From an uncultured Clostridium sp. (lineage in GTDB: Bacteria; Bacillota_A; Clostridia; Lachnospirales; Lachnospiraceae): DNA of 6,818 bases. The stretch is from positions 1 to 6,818 of the forward strand of contig USQV01000053.1 of NCBI GenBank assembly GCA_900556965.1. Direction: 5' to 3'. The translations under genes and the position numbers were made by a program. Below, piece by piece: positions 5,694 through 6,818 of this stretch. The notes beneath the pieces were generated by a model. That model had not been told where the DNA came from. It worked only from the letters and a program-made list of their open reading frames with translations, and made no database searches. Within the stretch, counting starts at the first letter, position 1, and each line of letters begins with the position of its first letter.

Positions 5694-6536
5694 CTACTCT
5701 GCCGGAAGATACGATTCATACAAATCCAAAAGCTCATACGCCCGATCCCGCGTCGAATTTGCCAGCGACGCCGTGTACTCGACATTTTCCATCGTGCCGC
5801 CCTTGTAGCGCTCCGCCGCCTGTTTCGCCGCCGTATCACGTTCCCGGATCCATCTGCGTTCCAGACCACGCAGCGTGTCTGTCTCCTCGGCTGGAAGCAC
5901 CGCCATGATTGCCTGATAAATCTGATTTAATTCGGCATCCCAGAGCCGGTACTCATACGCGACCGCCTCCCGCATCGCGTCGGTCGTATTCGCACTTCCT
6001 GAATTTTCCAGGTTTTGAATCGTATTCTCGATCTCGCCCAGCCGGTTCCGGTAATCTTCCGCTGTCCGGTCCGAGCCTGCACCTGTCCCGGAGGACGCGC
6101 CTCGCGCAGGAGATACAATTCCATTTTCAACCGGGGACACAACCGCCCCTGTATTCACAGAATGATCCGACTCATCGCCCGCGCTCTGCTTCTCTGCCGC
6201 CTTAGCAGCCGCCCGATTATCTGCACGTTTTTCCTTTTGTTCACCTAAAGACTGGACAGAAACATCTCCTTCCGCCTGCATACAGGCTCTATCTTCTGTC
6301 CCCACACTTTCCGCATGCGCCATTTTTTTAGAAGATGGCTCCGGCGCATCCTCCGCCAGACCATTTTCCGCTGCTTCCGCCGCAAATGGTTCCGCCTCAT
6401 ACATCGCCTCCGGTCCGACCGTCAGGCTTCTCTCACTTCCCGCCTGCTCCCGGATATAACGCCGCGTTGCCGCCGTCGTCACGATCCCCAGCACCAGAAT
6501 CAGACCGAGGGCAGCGATCATTCCTTTATTTTTCAA
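5694..6536 (-). CDS. Membrane-anchored protein with C-terminal LprI/DUF1311-like domain
   Basis: A 280-residue protein of unproven function. Residues 1-5 are MKNKG, 6-24 form one hydrophobic helix followed by RRYIRE, so it is probably a signal anchor with the rest outside the membrane. Residues 32-160 are a low-complexity, Ala/Glu/Ser-rich spacer likely to be disordered. Residues 162-178 may be helical. Residues 186-275 resemble the LprI-type domain (PF07007/DUF1311): YEYRLWDAELNQIYQAIM, then LRGLERRWIRERDTAA, KGGT, and a final TRDRAYELL. LprI of mycobacteria inhibits lysozyme, but this domain family is broad and the role here is only a possibility. The usual paired cysteines are absent; the only Cys is residue 85 in the spacer. 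The start is TTG (6534-6536), with a degenerate AAGGCGG 11 nt upstream. An in-frame TGA lies further upstream, and the next ATG (codon 6) has no properly spaced site. Confidence 0.8.
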   Translation of the reverse strand: MKNKGMIAALGLILVLGIVTTAATRRYIREQAGSERSLTVGPEAMYEAEPFAAEAAENGLAEDAPEPSSKKMAHAESVGTEDRACMQAEGDVSVQSLGEQKEKRADNRAAAKAAEKQSAGDESDHSVNTGAVVSPVENGIVSPARGASSGTGAGSDRTAEDYRNRLGEIENTIQNLENSGSANTTDAMREAVAYEYRLWDAELNQIYQAIMAVLPAEETDTLRGLERRWIRERDTAAKQAAERYKGGTMENVEYTASLANSTRDRAYELLDLYESYLPAE

Positions 6537-6581
6537 ATTACTCTCAACCGCCTTTGCTATTCCTGTTCACTTGATAATTTT

Positions 6582-6610
6582 AAAATAGCACATTTAAGAC
6601 GGTTTGAAAA
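6582..6610 (-). promoter_or_regulatory. Candidate promoter of the LprI-like gene
   Basis: On the minus strand TTTTCA (6610-6605) and TATTTT (6587-6582) are separated by 17 bp, with a TGC extended -10 context. The -10 is about 45 nt before the TTG start. Each hexamer matches 4 of 6 consensus positions, so this is a moderate-confidence call by eye. Confidence 0.4.
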
Positions 6611-6652
6611 TAGATGATCGAAAGATGTAAACATATCGTAAGGGTTGTTATA

Positions 6653-6785
6653 GTAACTGCTCACAGGTAGGAATTTTCTGAACTGAAAATTCCGTACAAT
6701 ACAGTTCCGGATGCAGATTTTGCCGATTTGGAATGCGAAGCATCGGCAAAATCCTGTTACTGGGCACACATGTGTGAGCAGTAAC
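6653..6785. repeat. Nested inverted-repeat intergenic element
   Basis: About 133 bp bounded by GTAACTGCTCACA (6653-6665) and its near-perfect reverse complement TGTGAGCAGTAAC (6773-6785; 12 of 13). Inside are a 9-bp hairpin GGAATTTTC/GAAAATTCC (6670-6678, 6685-6693) and a 12-bp hairpin GATTTTGCCGAT/ATCGGCAAAATC (6716-6727, 6742-6753). A further palindromic arm runs from GTTACTG to CAGTAAC (6756-6785) around CACACATGTGTG. No transposase, target duplication or convincing coding frame is visible. It resembles a miniature palindromic intergenic repeat or MITE-like unit, or a folded RNA; copy number elsewhere cannot be judged from one window. Confidence 0.65.
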
Positions 6786-6788
6786 GAG

Positions 6789-6818
6789 CTATACCCCCGG
6801 ATCCACCATCAGCTCGTC
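6789..6818 (-). CDS. Possible C-terminal end of an upstream gene
   Basis: The minus strand at the right edge reads DELMVDPGV followed by TAG (6789-6791). This is a plausible end of a leftward gene whose body is outside the window, and its stop falls just before the inverted-repeat element, as expected of an intergenic boundary. Nine open codons are weak evidence and the family is not recognisable. Confidence 0.2.
   Translation of the reverse strand, partial: DELMVDPGV

Noticed and set aside
6557..6769. A 70-codon minus-strand open frame starting within the 6.7 kb region
   Set aside because: It runs straight through the nested inverted repeats and the proposed promoter, has no good ribosome site and reads as low-quality, Cys/Phe/Arg-rich peptide. 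It is better explained as a chance frame in a repeat element.
6653..6785. Insertion sequence or integron attC site
   Set aside because: No transposase or integrase is present and no target-site duplication could be seen. The core motifs of attC sites were not found, so only a generic inverted-repeat call is supported.

Overview
The window looks like chromosomal DNA of a moderate-GC Firmicute, most likely a Clostridia member of the Lachnospiraceae type. Reasons: strong AGGAGG ribosome sites, frequent GTG and TTG starts, a clostridial-style AlaRS, a lipoprotein peptide/nickel-type solute-binding protein, and palindrome-rich intergenic DNA. No phage, transposase, CRISPR, tRNA or rRNA gene was seen. 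The taxonomy is inferred from gene style only.

All supported genes lie on the minus strand, so transcription runs from high to low coordinates. From right to left: (i) 6786-6818 may hold the last nine codons of a gene outside the window; (ii) 6653-6785 is a compact nest of inverted repeats; (iii) 5694-6536 encodes a membrane-anchored protein with a C-terminal LprI/DUF1311-like domain, with a candidate promoter in front and a candidate terminator behind; (iv) 2872-5511 is a complete alaS (alanyl-tRNA synthetase, 879 aa, GTG start) with its own candidate promoter; (v) 2685-2868 is a non-coding interval of at least four short hairpins, including a possible three-way junction, ending in a strong intrinsic terminator; (vi) 1849-2616 is a class I SAM-dependent methyltransferase; (vii) 181-1821 is a family 5 (DppA/OppA/NikA-like) lipoprotein solute-binding protein; (viii) 1-171 is the N-terminus of the matching DppB/NikB-like inner-membrane permease, cut by the window edge.

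The methyltransferase, binding protein and permease are 27 and 9 nt apart and probably form one operon that continues leftwards with the second permease and ATPases. The methyltransferase is therefore a candidate partner of the imported ligand (oligopeptide, metal or metal-chelate), but the sequence does not settle which. No clear promoter lies between the alaS terminator and the methyltransferase. Either an unrecognised promoter drives the operon, or the structured leader plus terminator is a conditional readthrough device. That interval and the inverted-repeat element near 6.7 kb are the two parts least explained by ordinary annotation.
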